In this document: piece after piece, positions 1 to 7,011 of the stretch
How the letters are laid out: each line of letters starts with the position of its first letter
How positions within the stretch are numbered: the stretch's first letter is position 1
DNA from: an uncultured Lachnospiraceae bacterium
GTDB taxonomy: Bacteria; Bacillota; Clostridia; Lachnospirales; Lachnospiraceae
Assembly (NCBI GenBank): GCA_947632515.1
Contig: CANRPO010000002.1
Location: 1 to 64,000 of the forward strand
DNA length: 64,000 nucleotides
Direction: 5' to 3'
The notes under the pieces: generated by a model
Databases searched by the model: none
Told to the model about the DNA's origin: nothing
Seen by the model: the letters and a program-made list of their open reading frames with translations, nothing else
Translations under genes and position numbers: made by a program

Positions 1-6
1 TGCATA

Positions 7-15
7 TGCTATAAT
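7..15 (+). promoter_or_regulatory. Extended -10 promoter of the candidate antitoxin RNA
   Basis: A perfect TATAAT at 10-15 is preceded by TG at 7-8, giving an extended -10 element. Its -35 region would lie outside the window. The expected transcription start is near 22. No open reading frame follows before the terminator at 63-112, so the product should be a short non-coding RNA. Confidence 0.6.
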
Positions 16-21
16 GCCTTT

Positions 22-112
22 AGGCAACAAAAAGACGTGAGCATAACGTATAGCCAAAGAGCGAACCCCTTAACCGTAGTAGCGTACAGTTAAGGGGTTC
101 TTCTTTTCTTTT
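22..112 (+). ncRNA. Candidate antisense (antitoxin) RNA of a type I toxin-antitoxin module
   Basis: A short RNA of roughly 90 nt is predicted from the extended -10 promoter at 7-15 to the terminator ending near 112. It is convergent with the toxin mRNA on the minus strand and overlaps it at the terminator stem. Near its 5' end it carries GACGTGAGCAT (34-44), which recurs at 219-229 over the toxin start region, so this RNA is also complementary to toxin codons 3-6. A second short match, TATAGCC (49-55) against TATAACC (235-241), covers the toxin start codon and the bases next to it. This two-site layout is that of RNA II in the par locus of pAD1. Promoter and pairing are read from sequence; expression is inferred. 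Confidence 0.6.
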
Positions 113-229
113 TATCGTGGCAAAGCACCCACCAGGCTATTTGTTGTCCTTGTCATGCGCATCCAGCCATTTGACGGCGCAGTGTGTCACTACGCCGCCT
201 ATGATCGCAATTAGCAATGACGTGAGCAT
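34..229. repeat. 11-bp direct repeat linking antitoxin RNA to toxin start region
   Basis: GACGTGAGCAT occurs at 34-44 and 219-229. Because the two RNAs come from opposite strands, the first copy in the plus-strand RNA is complementary to the toxin mRNA at the second. A shorter partner (49-55 and 235-241, 6 of 7 identical) follows each copy at a spacing of 4 or 5 nt. This resembles the DRa and DRb pair of par. Confidence 0.75.
63..112 (+). terminator. Rho-independent terminator, shared by both RNAs of the module
   Basis: A perfect 12-bp stem (63-74 with 89-100) encloses a 14-nt loop and is followed on the plus strand by a T-rich tract (101-112). On the minus strand the same stem lacks a good U-tract, so it may stop the toxin mRNA less efficiently. 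A shared 3' terminator is a hallmark of Fst/par-type modules. Confidence 0.85.
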
Positions 230-235
230 TTCCAT
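137..235 (-). CDS. Small hydrophobic peptide, candidate Fst-like type I toxin (32 aa)
   Basis: The frame starts at ATG 235 behind a strong GGAGGTGG site and encodes 32 residues. They form one membrane-spanning stretch (about 4-21) followed by a charged tail with WLD and ending in KDNK. This matches the plan of Fst/PepA1-type toxins, which have a short N-terminus, one helix, a WL-type motif and a charged C-terminus, although the proline common in Fst is absent. The 5' UTR contains a GCAA-loop hairpin (249-260) and a possible AACC/GGTT pairing that would enclose the ribosome binding site. The mRNA should run from about 275 to 63, near 210 nt. Those toxins act on the inner face of the membrane. 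It could instead be an unrelated small membrane protein; the antisense RNA argues for a toxin. Confidence 0.7.
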   Translation of the reverse strand: MEMLTSLLIAIIGGVVTHCAVKWLDAHDKDNK

Positions 236-281
236 ATAACCACCTCCTCCCGTTGCCGGGTATCGGTTGGACAACGTAGAT

Positions 282-311
282 AGTATAACATGATTCGACA
301 CAATAGAACAA
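282..311 (-). promoter_or_regulatory. Promoter of the toxin mRNA
   Basis: On the minus strand TTGTTC (311-306), an 18-bp spacer and TATACT (287-282) form a promoter, with TG (290-289) making the -10 extended. Transcription should start near 275, giving a 40-nt leader before the toxin ATG. Confidence 0.65.
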
Positions 312-348
312 CGAAAAAACACCCCGGAGATCATACCTCCGAGGTGTT
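312..348 (-). terminator. Terminator of the SH3 protein gene
   Basis: A 12-bp stem with one mismatch (318-329 with 337-348) is followed on the minus strand by six T. It lies 19 bp after the stop of the SH3 gene and just upstream of the toxin promoter, so it insulates the two units. Confidence 0.85.
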
Positions 349-366
349 CACAGTCTCTATTCGATT

Positions 367-1305
367 TCAGCCCTTTTTCTTACGAATCAGAACGACCACA
401 GCGGCTCCGATCACGCAGATGCCTGCTACTGCGCCAACAGCAATCGGAATCCGGTTGCCTGTCGATTCGTCCTCCACAACGGGCGGCTCCGCGATCTGTT
501 CGGGTTCCTGCGTGACAGGTTCCTCAGTGATAGGTTCGGGAGACTCTGCAGTTTCGGTTTCCGGCTCCTCTACGACAGGCTTGGGAGTCTCGACCTTCGG
601 CTCCTCTACGGCAGGCTCGGGAGTCTCAACCACGGGTTCGGGTTCCGGCTCGGGTTCGACTGCAGGAGCGGTTTCTTCCGGTTCGGGTTCCGCAGGCTCT
701 GCCGCCGCGTTGGGATCCTCCGTAGTGAGGTACTTATCCGATACATAAGCCTCTGTTCCGTCCTCCAGAACGAATCTGTACCAACCCGTCGATGCTTTAT
801 CATTAACGGTTACCCGGTCGTTTTGCTTTAAGCTGCCGACCTTTGCGTAGTCGGTAGAGGCACCGTTGCGGCAGTTGACCTCCGAGGTAGCCCACATGGG
901 AGTTTCGGGCATATCCTCCACGGTAAAGGCTGCAGGCTCGGGAGCGGGAGTTGGAGTATCTTCCTGCACAGGAGCGGTATTGCTTGCCCCGCCAGTGACG
1001 GGAGAATAGTCAACATCGGTATAGCCGAGGGCTTTGATTTCATCTACATAATTAGGGAAAAGCCCTTTATTAACTAAATCCTGTACTACCTGATGATTAA
1101 GGGGCTTACCAGCATCTGCATAGTCTTCCGAAAATTTTTTAAGACACTGGTAAGCATAATCTTCCCCATACATACCGTACAAACCACCGATGGAATCCCT
1201 TACGCCCTCTTCCTGTGGATTCAGCGCATAAACCTTTCCCGGCAGCATCCCCACCAGCATCCCCACAATACCCATCATAGCAATGTATCTAAGCATCTTC
1301 TTCAT
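367..1305 (-). CDS. Surface-anchored SH3-domain protein with Pro/Glu-rich stalk
   Basis: The 312-aa product has a signal peptide (about 1-28), an uncharacterised region of about 100 residues, and a bacterial SH3 domain (SH3b, about 136-195, with the NCRNG...G-W pattern). A long stalk of Pro, Glu, Val and Thr follows (about 197-280), then one membrane helix (about 285-307) and a basic tail RKKKG. SH3b domains usually bind peptidoglycan or cell-surface polymers, so this is probably a wall-contacting membrane protein with its body outside the cell. The ATG at 1305 follows a clear AAAGGAGG site. It is a single-gene unit with its own promoter and terminator. The ligand cannot be told from sequence. 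Confidence 0.75.
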   Translation of the reverse strand: MKKMLRYIAMMGIVGMLVGMLPGKVYALNPQEEGVRDSIGGLYGMYGEDYAYQCLKKFSEDYADAGKPLNHQVVQDLVNKGLFPNYVDEIKALGYTDVDYSPVTGGASNTAPVQEDTPTPAPEPAAFTVEDMPETPMWATSEVNCRNGASTDYAKVGSLKQNDRVTVNDKASTGWYRFVLEDGTEAYVSDKYLTTEDPNAAAEPAEPEPEETAPAVEPEPEPEPVVETPEPAVEEPKVETPKPVVEEPETETAESPEPITEEPVTQEPEQIAEPPVVEDESTGNRIPIAVGAVAGICVIGAAVVVLIRKKKG

Positions 1306-1367
1306 AACAAAACCTCCTTTAAAATGTACTATTTATAAATTAAATAGCTGTTTTCTGTTCTGCGTAT

Positions 1368-1395
1368 AATATACCATAGATTTGCTATATGTCAA
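1368..1395 (-). promoter_or_regulatory. Promoter of the SH3 protein gene
   Basis: On the minus strand TTGACA (1395-1390) is followed after 16 bp by TATATT (1373-1368), with TG one base before it. TATTAT (1371-1366) at 18 bp is an alternative -10. The leader to the ATG at 1305 is about 55 nt. Confidence 0.7.
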
Positions 1396-1811
1396 TGCTT
1401 TTGACGGTTAATTTACACAATAATACACGGTTTAACGATAACATTTTAAAAGATTTTACAGAGAAAGTCGCCAGATGGTCTTCGTGAAAACAAAAAACTC
1501 CCCGGGGCCTTAAACTCCGGGCGCGTCTTTTTGTGTCTTATTCCCCATTTTCACCCCATTTTTTATCGTCTCAAGATTTTCATTTTTTAACCGATCTCTT
1601 TTTGGGAGAATTAGAGAAGTGCGGTCACAAAGCAACCGAGGACTGTCGGCAACGCCAAAGTGCCCATCTTTTGCATGTATGCTATGAAAGTGTCCATAAC
1701 TTGCATACGAATCAGTGGAGGCCATCTTATGTGTCTTTGACTTTCGTCTCATGTCGGCAAACCGAGCCGTTCGCGAAGAAAATCGGCGATTTTATAAGGA
1801 TTTGTTTCATT
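1396..1811. other. Intergenic region without a convincing gene
   Basis: No frame here has a ribosome binding site or recognisable product. The only clear structure is a GC-rich hairpin at 1501-1521. A minus-strand frame of 80 codons (1510-1752) ends exactly in that hairpin but has no recognisable domain. The region may hold the remains of a lost gene. Confidence 0.5.
1493..1528. terminator. Possible bidirectional terminator
   Basis: CCCGGGG (1501-1507) pairs with CTCCGGG (1515-1521), including one G-U pair, around a 7-nt loop. T-runs flank the stem in both directions: six T on the minus strand and five on the plus strand. No supported gene reads into it. Confidence 0.45.
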
Positions 1812-1864
1812 TTGACTGTATACTTGTGCCTTAGTATAGTATACAATTATGATATTGTATACAA
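1812..1864 (+). promoter_or_regulatory. Promoter with three GTATAC operator-like sites
   Basis: TTGACT (1812-1817), a 17-bp spacer and TATAGT (1835-1840) form a good promoter for the S66 peptidase gene. GTATAC occurs three times (1818-1823, 1839-1844, 1857-1862). The last two lie in a perfect inverted repeat, GTATACAAT and ATTGTATAC, separated by 6 bp, and the third is centred in the palindrome TTGTATACAA. The sites abut or overlap the -35, the -10 and the start region, the usual place for repressor binding. GntR-type regulators often use such palindromes, but the regulator is unknown. Confidence 0.65.
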
Positions 1865-1989
1865 ACAACGCGGCGGGGTGGAGTGATCCTCGTATTTTTC
1901 TGTGGAAGACTTCGGCCGCGCCATGAAAAGAGTCAGACGGAACACAGGAAAACCGCTGGGAAGAAAAACTGAGAAAGGCAGGTACAACC

Positions 1990-3144
1990 ATGAAATATCC
2001 TGAATTTTTATCTCCGGGAGGCGCCATCGGTTTCGTCGCGCCCTCCTTCGGCTGCGCGACGGAGCCTTATCTGAGCGCTTTCGACAACGCGCAGCGCAAA
2101 TGGCGGGAGATGGGCTATCGGCTGCGGCTTGGGCCGAACTGTTATGCACAGGAGGGCGTCGGCATCAGCAATACGCCACCCAAATGCGGGGAAGAGCTGT
2201 GGCAGTCTTACTGCAGTGGGGACAGCGACGTCCTCATCTCCTGCGGCGGCGGGGAATTGATGTGCGAGATTTTAGACTATGTGGACTTTGCCCGGATCAG
2301 GCAGGCGCGCCCCAAGTGGTATATGGGGTTTTCGGACAACACCAACATGACCTTTCTTCTGACGACGCTGTGCGACACGGCCTCGATCTACGGGCCCTGC
2401 GCCGCCGCTTTTGGCATGGAGCCGTGGCACCCTTCCATCGGAGACGCGATGGAACTTCTCTGCGGGCGGAAATTGCAGTTTGGCGGCTATGAGAAGTGGG
2501 AGCGGGAGTGGCTGAAGGATGAGGAACACCCGTTACTTCCTTACAATGTGACGGAACCCTCCGTTATCAAATACGCGCTGCCCGACGGCAGGACGAATGT
2601 GGAGAGTCTGCGCGGGGAGCAGCACGGCGGAAACGCTGCAGGCGCGGCTGTCGCGGACGGCGTTGGCGGCGGCGCGGCGGCAGGCGGCGAAGTGCACGGA
2701 GGGGAAGTCTCCGCCCCGCAGATCGAGCTGCGCGGCCGTCTGTTGGGCGGTTGCATGGACTGTCTGGTGAATCTGTTGGGGACGAAATATGATCAGGTAA
2801 CGGCATTTGCGGATCGCTACCGGGACGACGGCATCCTCTGGTTTTTGGAGTCCTGCGATCTGAATGTCATGTCCATCAGACGCGCCATGTGGCAGATGGA
2901 GCATGCGGGCTGGTTTGAGCACTGCAGCGGCTTTCTCATCGGCAGGCCGCTGTGCCACGGGCAGGAGATGATGGGGCTGGACCAGTATGGCGCTGTATAC
3001 GAAACGATACGCAAATACCATGTGCCTGTGCTGATGGATCTGGACATCGGCCATCTCTCCCCCATGATGCCCCTGATCTGCGGCAGCATGGCGCAGGTCG
3101 TCAGCGACGGCGTGAAGTACAGGGTGGAGATGTCGCTGCGGTAG
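1990..3144 (+). CDS. S66-family LD-carboxypeptidase (LdcA/MccF-like)
   Basis: The 384-aa protein belongs to serine peptidase family S66, which removes the terminal D-alanine from muropeptides (LdcA) or cleaves peptide-nucleotide antibiotics (MccF). The expected Ser-Glu-His triad is visible: Ser115 in GFSDNT, Glu287 in WFLES and His355 in DIGHLSPM. There is no signal peptide, so it should act in the cytosol on recycled wall fragments. Residues about 211-240 form a Gly/Ala-rich low-complexity insert between the two lobes, which lengthens it relative to usual members of about 300-350 residues. The start at 1990 has AAAGGCAGG upstream. The gene appears to have its own regulated promoter. LdcA and MccF roles cannot be separated here. 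Confidence 0.85.
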   Translation: MKYPEFLSPGGAIGFVAPSFGCATEPYLSAFDNAQRKWREMGYRLRLGPNCYAQEGVGISNTPPKCGEELWQSYCSGDSDVLISCGGGELMCEILDYVDFARIRQARPKWYMGFSDNTNMTFLLTTLCDTASIYGPCAAAFGMEPWHPSIGDAMELLCGRKLQFGGYEKWEREWLKDEEHPLLPYNVTEPSVIKYALPDGRTNVESLRGEQHGGNAAGAAVADGVGGGAAAGGEVHGGEVSAPQIELRGRLLGGCMDCLVNLLGTKYDQVTAFADRYRDDGILWFLESCDLNVMSIRRAMWQMEHAGWFEHCSGFLIGRPLCHGQEMMGLDQYGAVYETIRKYHVPVLMDLDIGHLSPMMPLICGSMAQVVSDGVKYRVEMSLR

Positions 3145-3328
3145 AGACATGCGGGTTGTTACGATTGCGGTCCGACGGCCCGCAGCAGGCGCTCCCGGTC
3201 GGCGGTCGTCTGCGAATATGCGGTGGCGGCGCTTTACGGCGACGCGGGAGTGTAGCCGCGCCGAAAAAGGAAAACATTGTCTTGGGAAAGCGATGTGAAA
3301 AAGAATAATAAGAAAGGCGGTATCTTAT

Positions 3329-3502
3329 ATGATTCCACAAGATCCTGTTATGCTGCTCAGTTTCCTCAATCTGAAACTCCGCGATTATTACGGCACGCTG
3401 GACGCGCTCTGCGACGACCTCGATATAGACCGCGCAGAGATAGAGGATAAACTGTCAAAAATTGACTATCATTACGACAAGGAGAAAAATCAGTTTGTCT
3501 GA
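3329..3502 (+). CDS. DUF4250-family protein (57 aa)
   Basis: A 57-codon frame starts at ATG 3329 behind GAAAGGCGG. Its start (MIPQDPVMLLSF), the central LDALCDDLDID and the end (YHYDKEKNQFV) match my memory of DUF4250, a short conserved family of Clostridia with no known function. It is soluble, acidic and probably helical, with a possible helix-turn-helix-like centre. Its stop codon overlaps the preferred start of the next gene, so the two are probably translationally coupled. Confidence 0.8.
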   Translation: MIPQDPVMLLSFLNLKLRDYYGTLDALCDDLDIDRAEIEDKLSKIDYHYDKEKNQFV

Positions 3503-5207
3503 GCAAATTAAAATAACAATCGTATCTGAAAACGGTAAATTGGATAACGGTGCGGACGTTTCTGACGGAGAAAAAATCGTTCTGACACACGATACATCTT
3601 CGACGGTCATGTCAACATTGTTGAAAAACGGCCTGATAGACGGCAGTTTCTGCGGCGGCAGAGGGGACTGCGGGCGCTGCAGGATCCGTTTCCTGCAGGG
3701 CGCGACGGTCCCCACGCCATTAGAGCGGAGCGCCTTGGAGCCGCAGGAGCTGCGGCGGGGGTATCGTCTGGCCTGTCTGGCAAGACCCAAAGACGACTGT
3801 GTCATTGCGCTGGCCTTTTCGGACGAGCCGGAAATCGGGATTGTATCCGATATGATGAATGTGACAGAAAAAATTGACTTAAATAGTCAAAAAAGCCCGC
3901 AGACTAAAAAACAAAAACCTGCCGTTACTGAATCTGAAAACGCCCGAAAGACAAAAAAGGAAAACGGCGCGGAAACATTAAAAAATAACAACCGCATTCC
4001 TGATACGGTCATCGCCGTGGACTTGGGAACCACAACAATTGTTATGCAGCTTGTGGAACTGGAGACAGGGCGAGTCGTGGACACCCTGTGCGAGATGAAT
4101 CCCCAGCGGCGCTACGGGGCGGATGTGCTGTCGAGGATCCGGGCGTCCTGTGAGGGCGCACGGGAAGAGCTGCAGAGGCTGGCGGAGGAAGTGCTGGAGC
4201 GCGGTGTGGCCCGGTTCCAAGGGCATGGAACGGCCATACGATGTATGTGCATCGCAGGCAACACCACGATGGGGCACCTTCTGATGGGATACGATGTGTC
4301 TTCCCTGGGGCGCAGCCCGTTTACGCCTGTGGAGAGCGGCTGGCAGGAGTACGGCGGCTCTGCGTGGGGGTTTCCCGCTTATATAACGCCTGTTATCAGC
4401 ACCTTTGTGGGCGGCGACATCGTGGCGGGACTGTATGCCTGCGGGATGCTGTCGGACCTTGGGCGGTCCCCGTCTGCCGGGGCTTTGTCAGACATGCATG
4501 GTGCGATAGGCGGAGAGTGCAGAAACGAGGCGGGCGCAGGAGACGGGACGGTGCGGTTTCTCATCGATCTGGGCACCAACGGCGAGATGGCGGTCACGAA
4601 CGGCGGCCGCATGTTCGTCACGGCGACGGCGGCGGGGCCGGCTTTCGAGGGCGGCGCGGGTGGGGGCGTCGCGGGGAGCGACATGGTTGCCTGTACCGCC
4701 GCGCTGTTGGCGGAGAAGATTGCGGACGAGAGCGGGCTTTTACGGGAGCCTTATTTTACGGAAGGGGTTTCTGTGCGGAAGACGGGGCAGTCGGAAATTC
4801 GATTCGCGGCGGGCGCGGGCAAGGCGCCGATGACCGTGACACAGGCGGATATACGCGCGATCCAGATGGCGAAGGCGGCGGTGCGCGCGGGCGTAGAGAT
4901 CCTGTGGCGGCGGATGGGAGAGCCGAAGACCGCGCAGGTGTATCTGGCGGGCGGGTTCGGATATTATCTCGATACGGAGGCCGCTTTTCGGATCGGCCTG
5001 CTGCCGGAACATATGCGGGGCAGTGTGCGAGCGGTTGGGAACACGTCGCTCAGGGGCGCCTTCCTGCTCGGACGGGATCTGTGGCTTGGCAGGATAGACA
5101 GAGCGTCGTTAGAGAAACGGCTTTCTTCTATAGAAAGCGTCAATCTGGCGGCGCAGGCGGAGTTTGAAGGACTGTACCTAAACTATATGGAACTGCGGCA
5201 GTCATAG
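3495..5207 (+). CDS. RACo-like corrinoid activation protein (2Fe-2S ferredoxin plus ASKHA ATPase)
   Basis: The N-terminal ferredoxin domain has the 2Fe-2S cysteine pattern C-x5-C-x2-C (residues 53, 59, 62) and C94. A Lys-rich linker follows, then an actin-like ATPase domain (DUF4445) starting at VIAVDLGTTT. Proteins of this build (RACo, RamA) use ATP to drive reductive reactivation of cobalamin in corrinoid methyltransferases. No methyltransferase or corrinoid protein is nearby, so its partner is unknown. I prefer TTG 3495, which has GGAG upstream and overlaps the DUF4250 stop, over TTG 3462. Bases 3860-4000, coding for the linker, are far richer in A than the flanks and contain several A runs. 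Confidence 0.85.
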   Translation: MSEQIKITIVSENGKLDNGADVSDGEKIVLTHDTSSTVMSTLLKNGLIDGSFCGGRGDCGRCRIRFLQGATVPTPLERSALEPQELRRGYRLACLARPKDDCVIALAFSDEPEIGIVSDMMNVTEKIDLNSQKSPQTKKQKPAVTESENARKTKKENGAETLKNNNRIPDTVIAVDLGTTTIVMQLVELETGRVVDTLCEMNPQRRYGADVLSRIRASCEGAREELQRLAEEVLERGVARFQGHGTAIRCMCIAGNTTMGHLLMGYDVSSLGRSPFTPVESGWQEYGGSAWGFPAYITPVISTFVGGDIVAGLYACGMLSDLGRSPSAGALSDMHGAIGGECRNEAGAGDGTVRFLIDLGTNGEMAVTNGGRMFVTATAAGPAFEGGAGGGVAGSDMVACTAALLAEKIADESGLLREPYFTEGVSVRKTGQSEIRFAAGAGKAPMTVTQADIRAIQMAKAAVRAGVEILWRRMGEPKTAQVYLAGGFGYYLDTEAAFRIGLLPEHMRGSVRAVGNTSLRGAFLLGRDLWLGRIDRASLEKRLSSIESVNLAAQAEFEGLYLNYMELRQS

Positions 5208-5394
5208 AGGGGTGGCGGCGGGACTGCCCCTCTGCGCGGACGCGCCCTCGCACAATTAAGATTAGGTTAAGGATATGCCGGTTTGGGGTTAAGGTAAGGG
5301 CGCTATGCTGTCTTTAACGAGAAAGAACGCTGCGGCGCCCCTGCTTTGCACGGAATGTCCGCTGCGCTCTCACAGAAAGAAGAGGAGAATGCTT

Positions 5395-6240
5395 ATGTGG
5401 ACAAGAAAAGAACTGAAACAGAGGGCGAAGGAGGCTCTCAGGCGAAATTACTGGAAGATCGTGCTCGTCGCATTTCTGACAAGCCTCATCATGAGCGGTC
5501 CGACGATGGCGGGATCTGCCACCGGCAGTTCGAGCGGCGTCACGGCCGGTGGCGGCAGGCAGGAAGAGCCGGCTGCAGAGTACCGGGCTGCGGAGGAGAG
5601 TGCAGACGATGCACAGGCTTTGCAGACAGACGGGGAGCGGGCTGCCGATGACGGCAGAGAGGAATATAAGGAACGGAGAATGGTCTTTATGATTTCCGTT
5701 GTGGCCTTCACCGTCGCGTTCTGTGTGGCCTTCATCGTGATCTATGTGATCACGGCGCTGTTGTACAATCCCTTTTCCGTGGGTGTGAGCCGCTTTATGC
5801 TTAAGAGCATAGACGACAGGGCGCAGGTGAAGGAGATCGCCTTCGGCTACGACCATTCTTACAAAAACGTGGTAAAGACAATGTTCCATATGGATATGCG
5901 CACGCTCGCGTGGTCGCTCTTATTCATCATTCCGGGTATCTGCAAGGCCTACCAGTACCGCATGGTGTCTTATATTCTGGCGGAACGTCCTGATATGGAA
6001 TGGCGGGACGCGCTGCGCCTGAGTACGGAGATGATGCAGGGGGAGAAATGGCGCGCCTTTGTGTTGGATCTGTCTTTTGTGCCCTGGCGGCTGCTCTCCC
6101 TGATCACATGCGGCGTAGCGGGGATCTTTTATGCGGACGCCTATATTTATCTGACGAAGGCGGCGCTCTATCGCAGACTGTGCGAGCTGAGAGATCAGGA
6201 TGCGCTGCGGACCGGCGAGGCGGTTGACGATGGGATATAA
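5395..6240 (+). CDS. DUF975-family membrane protein
   Basis: The 281-aa product begins MWTRKELKQRAKEALRRNYWK, the usual opening of DUF975 proteins, followed by a membrane helix, a polar Ala/Glu/Asp-rich stretch of about 65 residues, and several more helices. The function of the family is not established. The start at 5395 is set by AGAGGAG seven bases upstream; a longer frame reaching 5305 lacks such a site. The 3' end overlaps the response-regulator gene by 11 bp, so they are cotranscribed and it may take part in the same response. Confidence 0.75.
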   Translation: MWTRKELKQRAKEALRRNYWKIVLVAFLTSLIMSGPTMAGSATGSSSGVTAGGGRQEEPAAEYRAAEESADDAQALQTDGERAADDGREEYKERRMVFMISVVAFTVAFCVAFIVIYVITALLYNPFSVGVSRFMLKSIDDRAQVKEIAFGYDHSYKNVVKTMFHMDMRTLAWSLLFIIPGICKAYQYRMVSYILAERPDMEWRDALRLSTEMMQGEKWRAFVLDLSFVPWRLLSLITCGVAGIFYADAYIYLTKAALYRRLCELRDQDALRTGEAVDDGI

Positions 6241-6931
6241 GATTCTGATAGCGGACGACGAGGCGGAGATCAGGGATGTGCTGCGCCTGTATTTGGAGAA
6301 GGACGGCTACGAGGTGACGGAGGCGGCGGACGGCGTGGAGACGATGGCGGGTTTGCGGCAGGAAAAGCCCGATCTGGTCATTCTGGATATTATGATGCCC
6401 GGGCTGGATGGGTATCGGGTGTTACGGAATATTCGGGAAGACAACAATATTCCCGTGATCCTGCTGTCCGCCAAGGATACGGATGCGGATAAGATACTGG
6501 GGCTGGATCTGGGGGCGGACGACTACATCACAAAGCCGTTTGCGCCGCTGGAGGCGGTGGCCAGGGTCAACTCCCACATACGAAGATTCTATTCTCTCGG
6601 CGCAGCGGGCGGCACGGATAGGGATAAGGCGGTCAGGGAGCTTACGGTGCGCGACCTGCGGCTCGATCTGGAATCCTGTATGCTTTACCGGAGCGAAGAG
6701 GAGATCGAACTGACTTCCGTGGAGTTTCGGATCATGAAGCTTTTTATGGAGGAGCCGGGGAAGGTGTTCACCAAGCGGCAGATCTATGAGCAGGGATGGA
6801 ACGAAGAGTATCTGTTGTCCGACAACAATATCATGGTGTGCATCTCCAAGCTGCGCGGGAAACTGAATCGGGACGGCAGAGAGTATATTAAAACTATACG
6901 GGGACTGGGGTATCGACTGGATAAATCCTGA
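6230..6931 (+). CDS. OmpR/PhoB-family response regulator
   Basis: This 234-aa protein has a receiver domain (about 3-118) with acidic pocket residues near 9-11, phospho-acceptor Asp53 in VILDIMMP and Lys102 in TKPF. A winged-helix DNA-binding domain follows (about 135-232). It should be phosphorylated by the kinase encoded 80 bp downstream and regulate transcription. The ATG at 6230 lies inside the end of the DUF975 gene, so translation is coupled. Receiver and output domains look intact. The target genes are unknown; an envelope role is plausible from the neighbours. Confidence 0.9.
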   Translation: MGYKILIADDEAEIRDVLRLYLEKDGYEVTEAADGVETMAGLRQEKPDLVILDIMMPGLDGYRVLRNIREDNNIPVILLSAKDTDADKILGLDLGADDYITKPFAPLEAVARVNSHIRRFYSLGAAGGTDRDKAVRELTVRDLRLDLESCMLYRSEEEIELTSVEFRIMKLFMEEPGKVFTKRQIYEQGWNEEYLLSDNNIMVCISKLRGKLNRDGREYIKTIRGLGYRLDKS

Positions 6932-7011
6932 TTTAATCATGTGGAAAAGTGCCTGCGGAAATGGAACGGAAATAAAAAACATATGTTATAAGAAGACGGA
7001 GCGCGGAAGAT

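Noticed and set aside
1510-1752. An 80-codon minus-strand frame ending in a terminator-like hairpin
   Set aside because: No convincing ribosome binding site, no domain, and composition unlike the neighbouring genes. It may be a relic but cannot be supported as a gene.
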